This document shows, one piece after another, positions 27,676 to 37,631 of a DNA stretch of 64,000 nucleotides. Below the pieces are notes generated by a model. The model made no database searches and had not been told where the DNA came from. It saw nothing but the letters and a program-made list of their open reading frames with translations. Numbering within the stretch: position 1 is the stretch's first letter; each line of letters begins with the position of its first letter. The stretch comes from Sedimenticola sp. (GTDB lineage Bacteria > Pseudomonadota > Gammaproteobacteria > Chromatiales > Chromatiaceae), in assembly GCA_026992075.1 (NCBI GenBank), contig JALXAM010000058.1:1-64000 (forward strand). The letters run 5' to 3'. The position numbers and the translations under genes are program-made.

Positions 27676-28455
27676 ATGCTCGTGGATTCCCACTGCCACC
27701 TGGACCGGGTGGACCTCTCCCCTTACGAGGGGCGTTTCGATCGTTTCATGGAGAGCACCCTGGAGAGCGGGGTGGGGCACATGCTCTGCGTGGCCATCGA
27801 CCTGGAAAGCTGGCCCGCCATGGTGGAGCTGGTGGCTCCCTGGGAGCAGGTCTCCATTTCGGTGGGTGTGCACCCCAACGACCGGGAGCGGGAGGAGCCC
27901 ACTCCCGAACGCCTGGTGGAGCTGGCGCAACAACGTCGCTGCGTGGCCATCGGCGAGACCGGGCTCGACTATTTTCGCAGCGAAGGAGACCTGGAGTGGC
28001 AGCGGGAGCGTTTCCGCAACCACATCCGTGCGGCAAGAGAGACGGGGTTGCCGCTGATCGTCCACACTCGCGAGGCGCGGGAGGACACCCTGCGTATTCT
28101 CCGGGAGGAAGAGGCGCGGGATGCCGGTGGCGTGATGCACTGTTTCACCGAGACCTGGGAGATGGCCAGCGCCGCGCTGGAGATGGGGTTCTATATCTCC
28201 TTTTCTGGCATAGTCACCTTTCGCAATGCCGAGGACCTGCGCGAGGTGGCGAAGAAGGTGCCGCTGGACCGCCTGCTCATCGAAACCGATTCCCCCTATC
28301 TGGCGCCTGTGCCCCACCGGGGCAGGCCCAACGAACCTCGGTATGTGCGACAGGTGGCGGAGAAGATCGCCGAGGTGCGCGGCATGGCAGTGGAGGAGCT
28401 GATCGAGCGTACCGGCGGGAATTTCTTCGACCTGTTTCCCGCATCCCGCTCATGA
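27676..28455 (+). CDS. TatD-family metal-dependent hydrolase
   Basis: 259 residues of the amidohydrolase TIM-barrel type. The metal ligands are in VDSHCHLD, the Glu in AIGETGLDYF, then His in LPLIVHTREA and MHCFTE, and Asp in LLIETDSPYLAPVPHRG. Members (TatD, YcfH, YjjV) are metal-dependent nucleases; this one matches YcfH by position after pilZ and holB. Cytoplasmic. Confidence 0.93.
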   Translation: MLVDSHCHLDRVDLSPYEGRFDRFMESTLESGVGHMLCVAIDLESWPAMVELVAPWEQVSISVGVHPNDREREEPTPERLVELAQQRRCVAIGETGLDYFRSEGDLEWQRERFRNHIRAARETGLPLIVHTREAREDTLRILREEEARDAGGVMHCFTETWEMASAALEMGFYISFSGIVTFRNAEDLREVAKKVPLDRLLIETDSPYLAPVPHRGRPNEPRYVRQVAEKIAEVRGMAVEELIERTGGNFFDLFPASRS

Positions 28456-28458
28456 ACG

Positions 28459-28579
28459 TCGGGCACGCTTCGCTTTGCCCGACCTACGGGATGTCGTGTT
28501 CTCCCACGCCGTAGGATGGGCAAAGGCGGGAGCCGTGCCCATCGTGCTGTCGGGCACGTTTCACTTTGCCCGACCTACG
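28459..28579. repeat. GTCGGGCACG-type inverted repeats between tatD and nadB
   Basis: Units like GTCGGGCACGCTTCGCTTTG followed by CCCGACCTAC occur at about 28459-28492 and 28548-28579, with a related diverged unit between them (GTAGGATGGGCAAAGGCGGG). Each is a hairpin closed by GTCGGGC/GCCCGAC. They separate the convergent tatD and nadB genes and may terminate both. Confidence 0.75.
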
Positions 28580-30209
28580 AGCTTTTCTGTAGAGCGCCAG
28601 GCACGTAAGCCTCTGGAATGAGTACCGTGGGGCGTCGCTGGCTCTCATCCTGCCAGGGGAAGTCCTTGTTGTAGTGCAGCCCCCGGCTCTCGCGTCGTCG
28701 CATGGCGGACTGGATGATCAGCTCGGCTACGTCCGCCAGATTGCGTAGCTCCAGCAGGTCGTTGCTCACCCGGAAGTTGCTGTAATATTCGCGGATCTCG
28801 TGTTGCAGCAGGTTGATGCGCCGCTGGGCCCGGGCCAGCCGCTTGTTGCTGCGCACGATGCCCATGTAGTCCCACATGAAGCGGCGCAGTTCGTCCCAGT
28901 TGTGGGAGACCACCACCTCTTCGTCGGAGTCGGTGACCCGGCTTTCGTCCCAGGCGGGCAGGGCAGGAGGCGTTTCTGTCTCCTTCTCCAGTTGCCGTGC
29001 CATGTCCTGCGCCGCCAGCTCTCCGAACACCAGGCATTCCAGCAGGGAGTTGCTGGCCATCCGGTTGGCTCCGTGCAGGCCGGTGTAGGCGGTTTCCCCC
29101 ACCGCGTAGAGCCGCTCGATGTCGGTGCGCGCCTGCCGATCGGTGAGAATGCCGCCGCAGGTGTAGTGAGCCGCTGGAACCACCGGGATGGGCTCCCTGG
29201 TGATGTCGATGCCCAGTTCCAGGCAGCGCTGATAGATGGTGGGAAAATGGGACTTGATGAACTCGGGATCCCGATGGCTGATGTCGAGATAGACACAGTC
29301 GATGCCCAGCCGTTTCATTTCGGCGTCGATGGCCCGGGCCACGATGTCCCGGGGCGCCAGTTCGGCGCGCTCGTCGTAACGGGGCATGAAGCGTTCGCCA
29401 TTGGGCAGCAGCAACCGTCCCCCCTCGCCGCGCACCGCCTCGGAGATGAGAAAGGACTTGGCGTTGGGATGATAGAGGCAGGTGGGGTGGAACTGGATGA
29501 ACTCCATGTTGGCCACCCGGCACCCGGCGCGCCAGCCCATGGCGATGCCGTCGCCGGTGGCCACGTCGGGATTGCTGGTATAGAGATAGACTTTGTTGGC
29601 CCCGCCGGTGGCCAGCACCACGAAGCGGGCGCCGATGGCACGCACCCGGTTCTGTTCCAGGTCCAGCAGGTAGGCGCCCAGGCAGCGGCGCGGCCGGCTG
29701 CCGTCGCCCCGGGGGGTGCAGATGAGGTCCACGGCGATGTGGAATTCGTAGATGTCGATGTCCGGGTTGTTGCGCGCCTGCCGCTCCAGGTTCAGCTCCA
29801 CCACCTTGCCGGTGGCGTCCGCCGCGTGTACCACCCGGCGGTGGCTGTGTCCGCCCTCCCGGGTCAGATGGTAGCCGGAGGAGCCGGTGGGGGGCGTGGA
29901 GGTGAACTCCACCCCCTGGGAGAGGAGCCAGCGGATGTTTTCCGGTCCGCGTTCCACCACCAGCTTCACCACCTCCTCGTCGCAGAGGCCGGCTCCGGCG
30001 CGCAGGGTGTCCTGGATGTGAGATTCCAGGGAGTCGGCTTCATCCAGGACGGCGGAGATGCCACCCTGGGCGTAATAGGTGCTGCCCTCCTTCAGCTCCC
30101 GCTTGGAGACCACGGCGATTCGGGTGCCGGCGGGCAGGCGCAGGGCCAGGCTCAGCCCGGCGGCACCGCTGCCGAGTATGAGCACGTCATACTGTGGTTT
30201 TTTTGACAT
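28575..30209 (-). CDS. nadB: L-aspartate oxidase
   Basis: 544 residues. FAD-binding start [34 protein letters not shown] and [20 protein letters not shown] are typical of NadB, as is [10 protein letters not shown]. It oxidises L-aspartate to iminoaspartate, first step of NAD synthesis. ATG 30209 is preferred over a GTG three codons earlier, based on the common MS/MxK start. It diverges from rpoE, as in E. coli. Confidence 0.96.
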   Translation of the reverse strand: MSKKPQYDVLILGSGAAGLSLALRLPAGTRIAVVSKRELKEGSTYYAQGGISAVLDEADSLESHIQDTLRAGAGLCDEEVVKLVVERGPENIRWLLSQGVEFTSTPPTGSSGYHLTREGGHSHRRVVHAADATGKVVELNLERQARNNPDIDIYEFHIAVDLICTPRGDGSRPRRCLGAYLLDLEQNRVRAIGARFVVLATGGANKVYLYTSNPDVATGDGIAMGWRAGCRVANMEFIQFHPTCLYHPNAKSFLISEAVRGEGGRLLLPNGERFMPRYDERAELAPRDIVARAIDAEMKRLGIDCVYLDISHRDPEFIKSHFPTIYQRCLELGIDITREPIPVVPAAHYTCGGILTDRQARTDIERLYAVGETAYTGLHGANRMASNSLLECLVFGELAAQDMARQLEKETETPPALPAWDESRVTDSDEEVVVSHNWDELRRFMWDYMGIVRSNKRLARAQRRINLLQHEIREYYSNFRVSNDLLELRNLADVAELIIQSAMRRRESRGLHYNKDFPWQDESQRRPTVLIPEAYVPGALQKSS

Positions 30210-30278
30210 AATGGGCACCCTGGATCAGGGATGACACGAAGCCGGATCGCTGTACCAGCACAAAGTATTCATGAAACA

Positions 30279-30306
30279 GAACTTTATAACAATAACGGTG
30301 TCCCAA
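30279..30306 (+). promoter_or_regulatory. Putative sigma-E autoregulatory promoter of rpoE
   Basis: GAACTT (30279-30284), 15 bases, GTCCCAA (30300-30306). This is near the sigma-E pattern GGAACTT-N15/16-GTCTAA/TCTGA. rpoE is transcribed from its own sigma-E promoter in E. coli. The -10 part is imperfect. Confidence 0.45.
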
Positions 30307-30353
30307 GGGCATGGAGCGGCTGGTCGTCCTTCCCGCCGGGCGGGAGAGGCGCC

Positions 30354-30932
30354 ATGAGCGGTGATGCCCAGGCAGACCTCGAGCTGGTGGAACGGGTCAA
30401 GCGGGGCGACAAAAAGGCCTTCGACCTGCTGGTACTCAAGTACCAGCAGAAGGTGGCGAATCTGATCTCCCGGTACATCAAGGACAGCAGCGAGGTTCAC
30501 GACGTGACCCAGGAAGCCTTCATCAAGGCCTATCGTGCATTGCCCAAGTTCCGGGGTGACAGTGCTTTCTATACCTGGCTCTACCGGATTGCCATCAATA
30601 CCGCCAAGAACCATCTGGCGGCCAAGGGGCGCCGCCCGCCCGCCGACGACGTGGAGGCGATGACCGCGGAGCAGATGGACGCCGGTGGAAAGCTGCGCGA
30701 GGTGGATACCCCGGAACGGCTGTTGCTCAAGGACGAGATCGCCCGCACCATACGGCAGGCAGTGGAAGAGTTGCCGGAAGATCTACGCACCGCCATAACC
30801 CTGCGGGAGCTGGAAGGCTTGAGTTATGATGAGATCGCCAAGGCCATGGAGTGTCCCATCGGCACGGTGCGCTCCAGGATCTTTCGCGCCCGCGAGGCCA
30901 TCGACAAGAAATTGAAACCCCTGCTGGAATGA
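30354..30932 (+). CDS. rpoE: RNA polymerase sigma factor RpoE (AlgU)
   Basis: 192 residues. Region 2 (FDLLVLKYQQKVANLISRY, QEAFIKAYRALPKFRGDSAF, YTWLYRIAINTAKN) and region 4 (LPEDLRTAITLRELEGLSYD, EIAKAMECPIGTVRSRIFRA) match the E. coli sigma-E pattern almost throughout. It directs the envelope-stress response and is held by RseA, encoded next. The start follows GGGAGAGGCGCC. Upstream frame residues are not part of the family. Confidence 0.98.
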   Translation: MSGDAQADLELVERVKRGDKKAFDLLVLKYQQKVANLISRYIKDSSEVHDVTQEAFIKAYRALPKFRGDSAFYTWLYRIAINTAKNHLAAKGRRPPADDVEAMTAEQMDAGGKLREVDTPERLLLKDEIARTIRQAVEELPEDLRTAITLRELEGLSYDEIAKAMECPIGTVRSRIFRAREAIDKKLKPLLE

Positions 30933-30946
30933 ACGAGCGCTGACCA

Positions 30947-31549
30947 ATGAAAAGAGAAGAACTGGATGAGCTTTCCGCCGTCATCGACAACGAGGCCACG
31001 CACCAGGTGATGGTGCAGGTCAGTCGCCGGATCAGCCAGGATGCGGAGCTGCGCGGTACCTTGATCCGCTACCAGATGATCAGCGACTGCCTGCGCGGTG
31101 AGGAGATCGATCCCCGTTCCGAGGAGCTGGTGATGGCCGTGAGCCGCCGCCTGGAACAGGAGCCCACCCTGCTGGCGCCCGGAAAGGGCACCAGCCGCAG
31201 TCGCTGGGTGCAGCCGCTGGCGGGTGCGGCCATCGCTGCTTCGGTGGCTGCTGCTGCAGTGATGCTGGCGCCGCAGTTCATAAACCCCGGGGTTGATGGC
31301 CAGCGGGATGCCGGGCGGGAGGAGTTTCGCGTGGTGGCGGAACCGCTGAGCAAGGTGCGGGCCCTGCCGGCCATGGCCACCAGCCGCCAGGAGATGCACT
31401 GGAAAAGCCTGGAAGAGCCCCATGAACCGCGGCTGGATCGTTACCTGGAGCAACACAGCCACTATGCAACCCAGAATGGCCTGCAACGCATGATTCCCTA
31501 TGCCACGCTGGTCAGCTATGGTGGTTTCCCCCGGGCCCAAGGTGAGTAG
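30947..31549 (+). CDS. rseA: Anti-sigma-E factor RseA (MucA)
   Basis: 200 residues. The N-terminal cytoplasmic RseA domain (ELSAVIDNEATHQVMVQVSR, LRGTLIRYQMISDCLRGE) binds sigma-E. A single membrane helix lies at about residues 88-108 (LAGAAIAASVAAAAVMLAPQ), with a periplasmic tail. Regulated proteolysis of this protein releases sigma-E. Overlaps rseB by eight bases. Confidence 0.95.
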   Translation: MKREELDELSAVIDNEATHQVMVQVSRRISQDAELRGTLIRYQMISDCLRGEEIDPRSEELVMAVSRRLEQEPTLLAPGKGTSRSRWVQPLAGAAIAASVAAAAVMLAPQFINPGVDGQRDAGREEFRVVAEPLSKVRALPAMATSRQEMHWKSLEEPHEPRLDRYLEQHSHYATQNGLQRMIPYATLVSYGGFPRAQGE

Positions 31550-32540
31550 AGTGTTGTACCTGGCGCTGCTCTGCAGCGCTTTCCTGCTTCCCGGCCTCGT
31601 ATTCGCCGAAGAGACCGGTGGCGGGGCGCAGCGCACCCCCGCCCAGTGGCTGGAGGAGATGAACCGGTCGGTGGTCCATCGCTCTTTCCGGGGCGACTTC
31701 GTCTATCTCAGTGGCCCCTACCTCGAGGCGATGCAATTGCGTCACTGGATCGTGGACGGGCGTCCCCGGGAGTCGCTCTATTCCCTCACCGGCGAACCCC
31801 GGGAGATCGTGCGGGATGCCGATCTGCTCACCATCACTACCTGGGAGGATGGCAAGCCGCACAAGGTGGTCCACCCCTCCCGGGGACGGCTCTCTCCCCT
31901 CAAGCCGCTGGAGGCGGCCATGCTTCAGCGTCATTACCGGCTTCTCATGGGCAAGCCGGCCCGTATCGCCGGCCGCAACGGCGTGGTGGTGGCCCTGGTT
32001 CCCCGGGACGACCTGCGCTACGGCTACCGCCTGACCCTGGACCAGGAGAGTGCGCTGCCCCTGGATCTCACGGTGATGGATGGCAGCGGCAACCTCATTT
32101 CGAGGATCATGTTCGTCCGCCTGCAGCTGGAGGAGACCGATCCGGTTTCCGGAGGCGCCGACCAAGATGAATCCGGTGCCGGGGCCGAAGGGACGGTCGT
32201 CAGATCCCAGTCAGGGGCCAGGAACCTGGAAAACGAAGAGGACCCCTTGGCCGGCTCTTCCTGGACCTTTCGTAAGCTGCCGGATGGGTTCCAGGTGATC
32301 AGCCACCAGCACGATGAATCCATCGGCCAGGAGCATTTCGTGCTCAGCGACGGCTTGGCCACCGTGTCCGCTTACATCGAGCCTCTGGCGGAGGGGGATC
32401 GCCCCTTCACCGGCAAGACCAGCCTGGGGTCGGTGAATGCCTATGGCCTGCCGATCGGCAAATACCAGATGACCGTGGTGGGGGAGGTGCCCCACAAGAC
32501 CCTGAGCCTGGTGGCTCACGCCCTGGTGCGCAAGCCATGA
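31542..32540 (+). CDS. rseB: Periplasmic sigma-E regulator RseB (MucB)
   Basis: 332 residues from GTG 31542. A signal peptide (VLYLALLCSAFLLPGLVFA) precedes the MucB/RseB lipoprotein-like fold (SFRGDFVYLSGPYLEAMQLR; REIVRDADLLTITTWEDGKP) and the C-terminal domain (WTFRKLPDGFQVISHQ). RseB binds RseA in the periplasm and shields it from DegS. A low-complexity acidic insert (about residues 200-235) separates the two domains. A GTG three codons later is an alternative start. Confidence 0.93.
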   Translation: MSRVLYLALLCSAFLLPGLVFAEETGGGAQRTPAQWLEEMNRSVVHRSFRGDFVYLSGPYLEAMQLRHWIVDGRPRESLYSLTGEPREIVRDADLLTITTWEDGKPHKVVHPSRGRLSPLKPLEAAMLQRHYRLLMGKPARIAGRNGVVVALVPRDDLRYGYRLTLDQESALPLDLTVMDGSGNLISRIMFVRLQLEETDPVSGGADQDESGAGAEGTVVRSQSGARNLENEEDPLAGSSWTFRKLPDGFQVISHQHDESIGQEHFVLSDGLATVSAYIEPLAEGDRPFTGKTSLGSVNAYGLPIGKYQMTVVGEVPHKTLSLVAHALVRKP

Positions 32541-33025
32541 ACATGATCGAAGAGGAAGGCATCGTCATCGAGCTGAACGGGGAGTATGCCGAGGTGGAAG
32601 CGTGGCAGAAGTCGGCCTGTGGCCATTGCAGTGCGCGAAAAGGGTGCGGCACCTCCCTGCTCGCCTCGCTGCTGGGCAGGCGGCCTCGCCGCTTCCCCGC
32701 GATCAACCGGGCGGGAGCACGCCCCGGTGACCGGGTGATCGTAGGCGTGGATGCCGGTGCCCTGCAGGCGGCCTCCTTTCTCATGTACCTGGTGCCTCTT
32801 CTGGGGCTCATCGGCGGCGCCCTGGCTGGCACCTGGTTGTCGCGGCTGTTGGTAACCGCGGATGGCGAGCTGCTGAGCATCCTGCTGGGTGTCGCCGGCA
32901 TGGCACTGGCGCTGCTGCTGGTCCGCCGGCGTTTCGGCAGAGCCGGCAACCGGCGTTTCCAGGCGGTGGTGTTGCGGGTGCTGCCGGAAACCAGGATGGT
33001 GGCGCCGCTTCGGGTGAGCGCGTGA
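32537..33025 (+). CDS. rseC: Sigma-E factor modulator RseC (MucC)
   Basis: 162 residues. The N-terminal Cys-rich motif (CGHCSARKGCGTS) and two membrane helices (about 80-100 and 108-125) are those of RseC. The family positively modulates sigma-E and is linked to reducing the SoxR cluster. Starts at ATGA with the rseB stop. Confidence 0.92.
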   Translation: MNMIEEEGIVIELNGEYAEVEAWQKSACGHCSARKGCGTSLLASLLGRRPRRFPAINRAGARPGDRVIVGVDAGALQAASFLMYLVPLLGLIGGALAGTWLSRLLVTADGELLSILLGVAGMALALLLVRRRFGRAGNRRFQAVVLRVLPETRMVAPLRVSA

Positions 33026-34443
33026 AGATGCAACGGTTCCCGCTGCCGACACTGTTCCTGCTGGTGTTGCTTATCGCTCCGTCACTGGCAGGAAGCCTGC
33101 CCGACTTCACCGAGCTGGCGGAAGAGAACGCGCCCGCGGTGGTCAATATCAGTACCGTCTATCACAAGAAGAATCCTCTTCAGCGCTACAAACTGCCGGA
33201 CGACTTCCAGTTGCCGGAAAAGGGCCCGCTGGCCGATCTGCTCAGGCGTTTCCTGGAAGGCCAGCAGGAGATGCCGGAAGAGGAGATGGACTCCCTGGGT
33301 TCCGGCTTCATCATCTCCCCGGACGGCTACATCGTCACCAACCACCATGTGGTAGAGGGGGCGGACGAGATCCTGGTGCGTCTGCACAACCGGGATACCT
33401 ACAGTGCCCGCCTGGTGGGTTCCGACGAGGCCAGCGATATCGCTCTGTTGAAAGTGGAGGCGGAGAACCTGCCCACGGTAAAGATCGGTGACAGCGACCA
33501 GCTCAAGATCGGCGCATGGGTGCTGGCCATAGGATCCCCTTTTGGTTTCGACTATACGGTGACCGCCGGTATCGTCAGTGCCAAGGGCAGGAGTCTGCCC
33601 AGCGAGAACTACGTGCCCTACATCCAGACCGACGTGGCCATCAATCCGGGCAATTCGGGTGGGCCTCTGTTCAATCTGGATGGTGAAGTGGTGGGGGTCA
33701 ATTCCCAGATCTTCAGTCGTTCCGGTGGCTTCATGGGGCTCTCCTTCGCAGTGCCCATCAATCTGGCCATGAACGTGGTGCGCCAGTTGCGCGAACAGGG
33801 CCGGGTGACCCGGGGCTACCTGGGCGTGCTCATCCAGGACCTGGACCAGGGGCTGGCCCATGCTTTCGGTCTAGATCATCCCCGGGGGGCGCTGGTCTCC
33901 CGGGTCCTGCCCGATTCCCCCGCCTCCCGGGGCGGAATCCAGGTGGGAGACGTGATACTGAGTTATGACGGCCGCCCGGTGCGCACCTCTTCGGAGTTGC
34001 CGCCCCTGGTGGGCTCCACCCGGGTGGGCAGGGAGGTGCCTCTGGTGGTCCAGCGGGATGGCCGGTCGCTGGAACTGAAAGTGAAGATCCAGGCTTTGCC
34101 CGTGCAGGAAGAAAAGGCAGAGAAGAAAAAGGCCCTGCAGCCACCACAGAAGGAAAAAGGAGATCGGCTGGGGCTCGTGGTCCGGGACCTCACCCAGGAG
34201 GAACGCAAGGAACTGGAGCTTCCGGAAGACGCTGGCGGCGTGCTGGTGGAGTCGGTGAAGCCCGGGCCGGCACTGGAGGCCGGCCTGGAAGAGGGGGATG
34301 TGTTGCTGCGGCTGGATGGCAGGCTCTTGAAAGGGGTCGGGGAGTATCACGCATTGGTGCGCAAACTGCCGGCAGGGGCCGAGGTGCCGGTGTTGATCCA
34401 GCGGCCCCATGGTCCTCTGTTCCTTGCCCTGCGGCTGCCCTGA
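33022..34443 (+). CDS. mucD: Periplasmic serine endoprotease DegP/MucD-like
   Basis: 473 residues with a signal peptide (TLFLLVLLIAPSLA). The catalytic triad is His in VTNHHVVEGAD, Asp in EASDIALLKV and Ser in NPGNSGGPLF. Two PDZ domains follow (GYLGVLIQDLDQGLAHAFGL and the C-terminal GGVLVESVKPGPALEAGLEE). Position at the end of the rpoE-rse operon is that of MucD in Pseudomonas. It degrades misfolded envelope proteins, limiting sigma-E activation. Starts at GTG overlapping rseC; ATG 33028 is an alternative. Confidence 0.95.
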   Translation: MKMQRFPLPTLFLLVLLIAPSLAGSLPDFTELAEENAPAVVNISTVYHKKNPLQRYKLPDDFQLPEKGPLADLLRRFLEGQQEMPEEEMDSLGSGFIISPDGYIVTNHHVVEGADEILVRLHNRDTYSARLVGSDEASDIALLKVEAENLPTVKIGDSDQLKIGAWVLAIGSPFGFDYTVTAGIVSAKGRSLPSENYVPYIQTDVAINPGNSGGPLFNLDGEVVGVNSQIFSRSGGFMGLSFAVPINLAMNVVRQLREQGRVTRGYLGVLIQDLDQGLAHAFGLDHPRGALVSRVLPDSPASRGGIQVGDVILSYDGRPVRTSSELPPLVGSTRVGREVPLVVQRDGRSLELKVKIQALPVQEEKAEKKKALQPPQKEKGDRLGLVVRDLTQEERKELELPEDAGGVLVESVKPGPALEAGLEEGDVLLRLDGRLLKGVGEYHALVRKLPAGAEVPVLIQRPHGPLFLALRLP

Positions 34444-34525
34444 ACCGCCTGGGGCGGTCCCGCCTCGAATTTTGCCCGGCGCCCAAGTATCATTGCGGGC
34501 TGCCTTTCCATAGTCTGTTTCCCGG

Positions 34526-36331
34526 ATGACCGAACTCGACCACATCCGCAATTTTTCCATCATCGCCCATATCGACCATGGCAAGTCCACCATTGCCGAT
34601 CGTTTCATCCAGATCTGCGGCGGGCTGAGCGAGCGGGAGATGGAGGATCAGGTGCTGGACTCCATGGAGCTGGAGCGGGAAAGGGGCATCACCATCAAAG
34701 CGCAAAGCGTCACTCTCCAGTACACCGCCAAGGATGGCGAGACCTACGAACTCAACTTCATCGATACCCCCGGCCACGTGGACTTTTCCTACGAGGTTTC
34801 CCGTTCTCTGGCTGCCTGCGAAGGGGCGCTGCTGGTGGTGGACGCCGCCCAGGGGGTGGAGGCCCAGAGCGTGGCCAACTGCTATACCGCCATCGAGCAG
34901 GGGCTGGAGGTGGTGCCGGTGCTCAACAAGATCGACCTGCCCTCGGCCGATCCCGAGCGGGTGATCCAGGAGATCGAGGAGATCATCGGCATCGAGGCCG
35001 AGGACGCCCTGCGGGTGAGCGCAAAGACCGGTGAGGGGATCCGCGAGCTGCTGGAGACCCTGGTGGAGCGCATTCCCCCACCCCAGGGGGATCCCGAGGC
35101 GCCACTGCAGGCCCTCATCATCGATTCCTGGTTCGACCCCTATGTGGGGGTGATCTCGCTGGTTCGGGTGGTGAATGGCCGCCTGCAGAGAAAGGATCGG
35201 ATCAAGGTGATGTCCACTGGTCGCGACTACCAGGTGGAGAAGGTGGGCGTCTTCACCCCCAAGCGGGAAGAGCGTGAAGTTCTGGAGACAGGAGAAGTGG
35301 GCTTTCTCATCGCCGGCATCAAGGAGATCGACGCGGTGCCGGTAGGAGACACCATCACCCACGAGCGCACCCCGGCCGCCGAGCCGCTGCCCGGCTTCAA
35401 GGAGATGCAGCCGCGTGTCTTCGCCGGCCTCTACCCGGTGAATTCCGACGACTACGAGGCCTTCCGCGAAGCACTGCAGAAGCTGCGGCTCAATGACGCG
35501 GCGCTTCATTTCGAGCCCGAGACCTCCCAGGCCCTGGGCTTTGGTTTCCGTTGTGGTTTCCTCGGCATGCTGCACATGGAGATCGTTCAGGAGCGCTTGG
35601 AGCGCGAATATGGCCTGGATCTCATCACCACCGCTCCCACGGTGCTCTACGAAGTGGAGAAGACCGACGGCGAGGTGGTGATGGTGGACAACCCCGCGGA
35701 TCTGCCGGAACCGAGCCGTATCGCCGAGATCCGTGAGCCCATCATCCGTGCCCACATCCTGGTGCCCCAGGAATACCTGGGCAATGTCATTGGTCTCTGC
35801 ATCGAGAAACGGGGAGTGCAGAAGAACCTCCAGTACCTCGGTGGCCAGGTGCAGCTCACCTACGACCTGCCCATGAACGAGGTTGTGCTGGACTTCTTCG
35901 ATCGTCTCAAGTCGGTGAGCCGGGGTTACGCCTCTTTCGAATATGAGCTGGACCGTTTCCAGGCAGCTCCGCTGGTGAAGCTGGACATTCTCATCAACGG
36001 GGAGCGGGTGGACGCGCTTTCCATCATCGTGCATCGCGACCACGCCGAGAGCCGTGGGCGCGAGCTGGTGGAGAAGATGAAGGAGATCATTCCCCGCCAG
36101 ATGTTCGAAGTGGCCATCCAGGCGGCTCTGGGTAGCAAGATCATCGCGCGCTCCACGGTGAAGGCGCTGCGAAAGAATGTCACCGCCAAGTGCTACGGTG
36201 GGGATGTGACCCGCAAACGCAAGCTGCTGGAGAAGCAGAAGGCGGGCAAGAAGCGCATGAAACAGGTGGGTAAAGTGGAGATTCCCCAGGAAGCCTTCCT
36301 CGCCGTGCTCAGCGTGGGCAAGGAGAAATAG
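34526..36331 (+). CDS. lepA: Elongation factor 4 (LepA)
   Basis: 601 residues, usual length. G1 is [15 protein letters not shown]2/G3 are [14 protein letters not shown] and [15 protein letters not shown]4 is NKIDLPSA. The LepA-specific C-terminal domain ends with [21 protein letters not shown] ribosomal GTPase affecting initiation and back-translocation. It precedes lepB, as usual. Confidence 0.98.
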   Translation: MTELDHIRNFSIIAHIDHGKSTIADRFIQICGGLSEREMEDQVLDSMELERERGITIKAQSVTLQYTAKDGETYELNFIDTPGHVDFSYEVSRSLAACEGALLVVDAAQGVEAQSVANCYTAIEQGLEVVPVLNKIDLPSADPERVIQEIEEIIGIEAEDALRVSAKTGEGIRELLETLVERIPPPQGDPEAPLQALIIDSWFDPYVGVISLVRVVNGRLQRKDRIKVMSTGRDYQVEKVGVFTPKREEREVLETGEVGFLIAGIKEIDAVPVGDTITHERTPAAEPLPGFKEMQPRVFAGLYPVNSDDYEAFREALQKLRLNDAALHFEPETSQALGFGFRCGFLGMLHMEIVQERLEREYGLDLITTAPTVLYEVEKTDGEVVMVDNPADLPEPSRIAEIREPIIRAHILVPQEYLGNVIGLCIEKRGVQKNLQYLGGQVQLTYDLPMNEVVLDFFDRLKSVSRGYASFEYELDRFQAAPLVKLDILINGERVDALSIIVHRDHAESRGRELVEKMKEIIPRQMFEVAIQAALGSKIIARSTVKALRKNVTAKCYGGDVTRKRKLLEKQKAGKKRMKQVGKVEIPQEAFLAVLSVGKEK

Positions 36332-36369
36332 GCGAAGGCTGCCCGTCCCCGGAATAAGGAAGAACAACC

Positions 36370-37224
36370 ATGAACATCACCATCGCTCTGATCCTGGTCG
36401 GCCTATTCGTCTGGCTGCTTTCCGCTTTCGGTATCGAGCCGGCGCTTGCCTTCGCAACCCTGGCCTCCGGGCTGATCTGGGGAGGATACCTGCTGTGGAA
36501 GAGAGCGAAGGGTGAAGAAGCATCCAAGGGGAAGGAACCGGTGCTGGTGGATTATGCCCGCTCTTTCTTCCCCATATTCCTCTTCGTGCTGCTGCTGCGC
36601 GGTTTCGTGGTGGAACCCTTCCGCATACCTTCGGGTTCCATGATGCCGACCTTGCTTGTGGGGGACTTCATCCTTGTGAACAAGTTCAGCTACGGGCTGC
36701 GCATGCCGGTGACCAAGACCAAGATCGTGGAGGTGGGGGAACCTCAGCGGGGGGACGTGGTGGTCTTCCGCTATCCCCGTAACCCCCGGACCGACTACAT
36801 CAAGCGGCTGGTTGGACTGCCCGGCGATCGCATCGCATACCGGGACAAGGTGCTCTACGTAAATGGAGAACTCATGCCCCAGGAACCGGTGGGCTGGTAT
36901 CAGGCCAGCGGATCCGGTGCGCGGATGCAGGGGGCCTATGAGCTCATCGAGGACCTGACGGGGGTCGAACATCACATCCTGGTGAATCCCAACGTTCCCG
37001 ATTTTCCACCTGGATGCGATGTGCTGGCTGGGGGTGAGATCCGGGTACCCGAGGGACACTATTTCGTGATGGGGGACAACCGCGACAACAGCAACGACAG
37101 CCGCTGCTGGGGATTCGTTCCGGAGGGGAATTTGGTGGGCAAGGCCTTTGTGATATGGTTGAGCATCGACTGGAAGCGGCCGGGAATCGTGGACTGGGGG
37201 CGTATCGGTCAGCGCATCCACTGA
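36370..37224 (+). CDS. lepB: Signal peptidase I
   Basis: 284 residues with two N-terminal membrane helices (about 5-25 and 60-80). The catalytic serine is in IPSGSMMPTLLVGDF and the lysine in RTDYIKRLVGLPGDRI. Box E is GHYFVMGDNRDNSNDSR. It removes signal peptides from exported proteins at the outer face of the inner membrane. Confidence 0.97.
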   Translation: MNITIALILVGLFVWLLSAFGIEPALAFATLASGLIWGGYLLWKRAKGEEASKGKEPVLVDYARSFFPIFLFVLLLRGFVVEPFRIPSGSMMPTLLVGDFILVNKFSYGLRMPVTKTKIVEVGEPQRGDVVVFRYPRNPRTDYIKRLVGLPGDRIAYRDKVLYVNGELMPQEPVGWYQASGSGARMQGAYELIEDLTGVEHHILVNPNVPDFPPGCDVLAGGEIRVPEGHYFVMGDNRDNSNDSRCWGFVPEGNLVGKAFVIWLSIDWKRPGIVDWGRIGQRIH

Positions 37225-37246
37225 GTCCCATTGGGAGAGAGCAAGC

Positions 37247-37624
37247 ATGAAATATTTGGCCAGGCAACAGCGGGGAGCCGGTCTCCTGGGATGGATGTTC
37301 ATTATCGCGGTGGCGCTCTTCTTTGCGCTGCTGGGGGTGAAGATGGTGCCGGCCTATATCAACTATTTCGACATCGTGAAGGTGATGGAATCCATGGCGA
37401 GGGATCCCTCCCTCAAGGAGGCCAGCGCGATGGAGTTGAAGAAGACCTTCATGCGCCGCATCGACATCAACAGCATCTACGACTTTCCCAAGAACGGATT
37501 CAAGGTGGATCGGAGCCGTGGCGAGGGCACCATTCTTCGCATCGACTACGAAAAGCGTGAGCCCATGGTTGGGAACGTGGACGTGGTGATGCATTTCAAG
37601 AAAGAGGTCCGGATGCAGCGGTAG
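37247..37624 (+). CDS. DUF4845 single-pass membrane protein
   Basis: 125 residues. It begins with a short basic segment (KYLARQQRGAGLLGW), then one membrane helix (MFIIAVALFFALLGVKMVPA) and a small extracytoplasmic domain. It lies between lepB and rnc, the usual place for DUF4845 genes in gammaproteobacteria. The GAG/GLLG start resembles prepilin-like N-termini but lacks a proper cleavage motif. Function unknown. Confidence 0.85.
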   Translation: MKYLARQQRGAGLLGWMFIIAVALFFALLGVKMVPAYINYFDIVKVMESMARDPSLKEASAMELKKTFMRRIDINSIYDFPKNGFKVDRSRGEGTILRIDYEKREPMVGNVDVVMHFKKEVRMQR

Positions 37625-37631
37625 CTGCCTC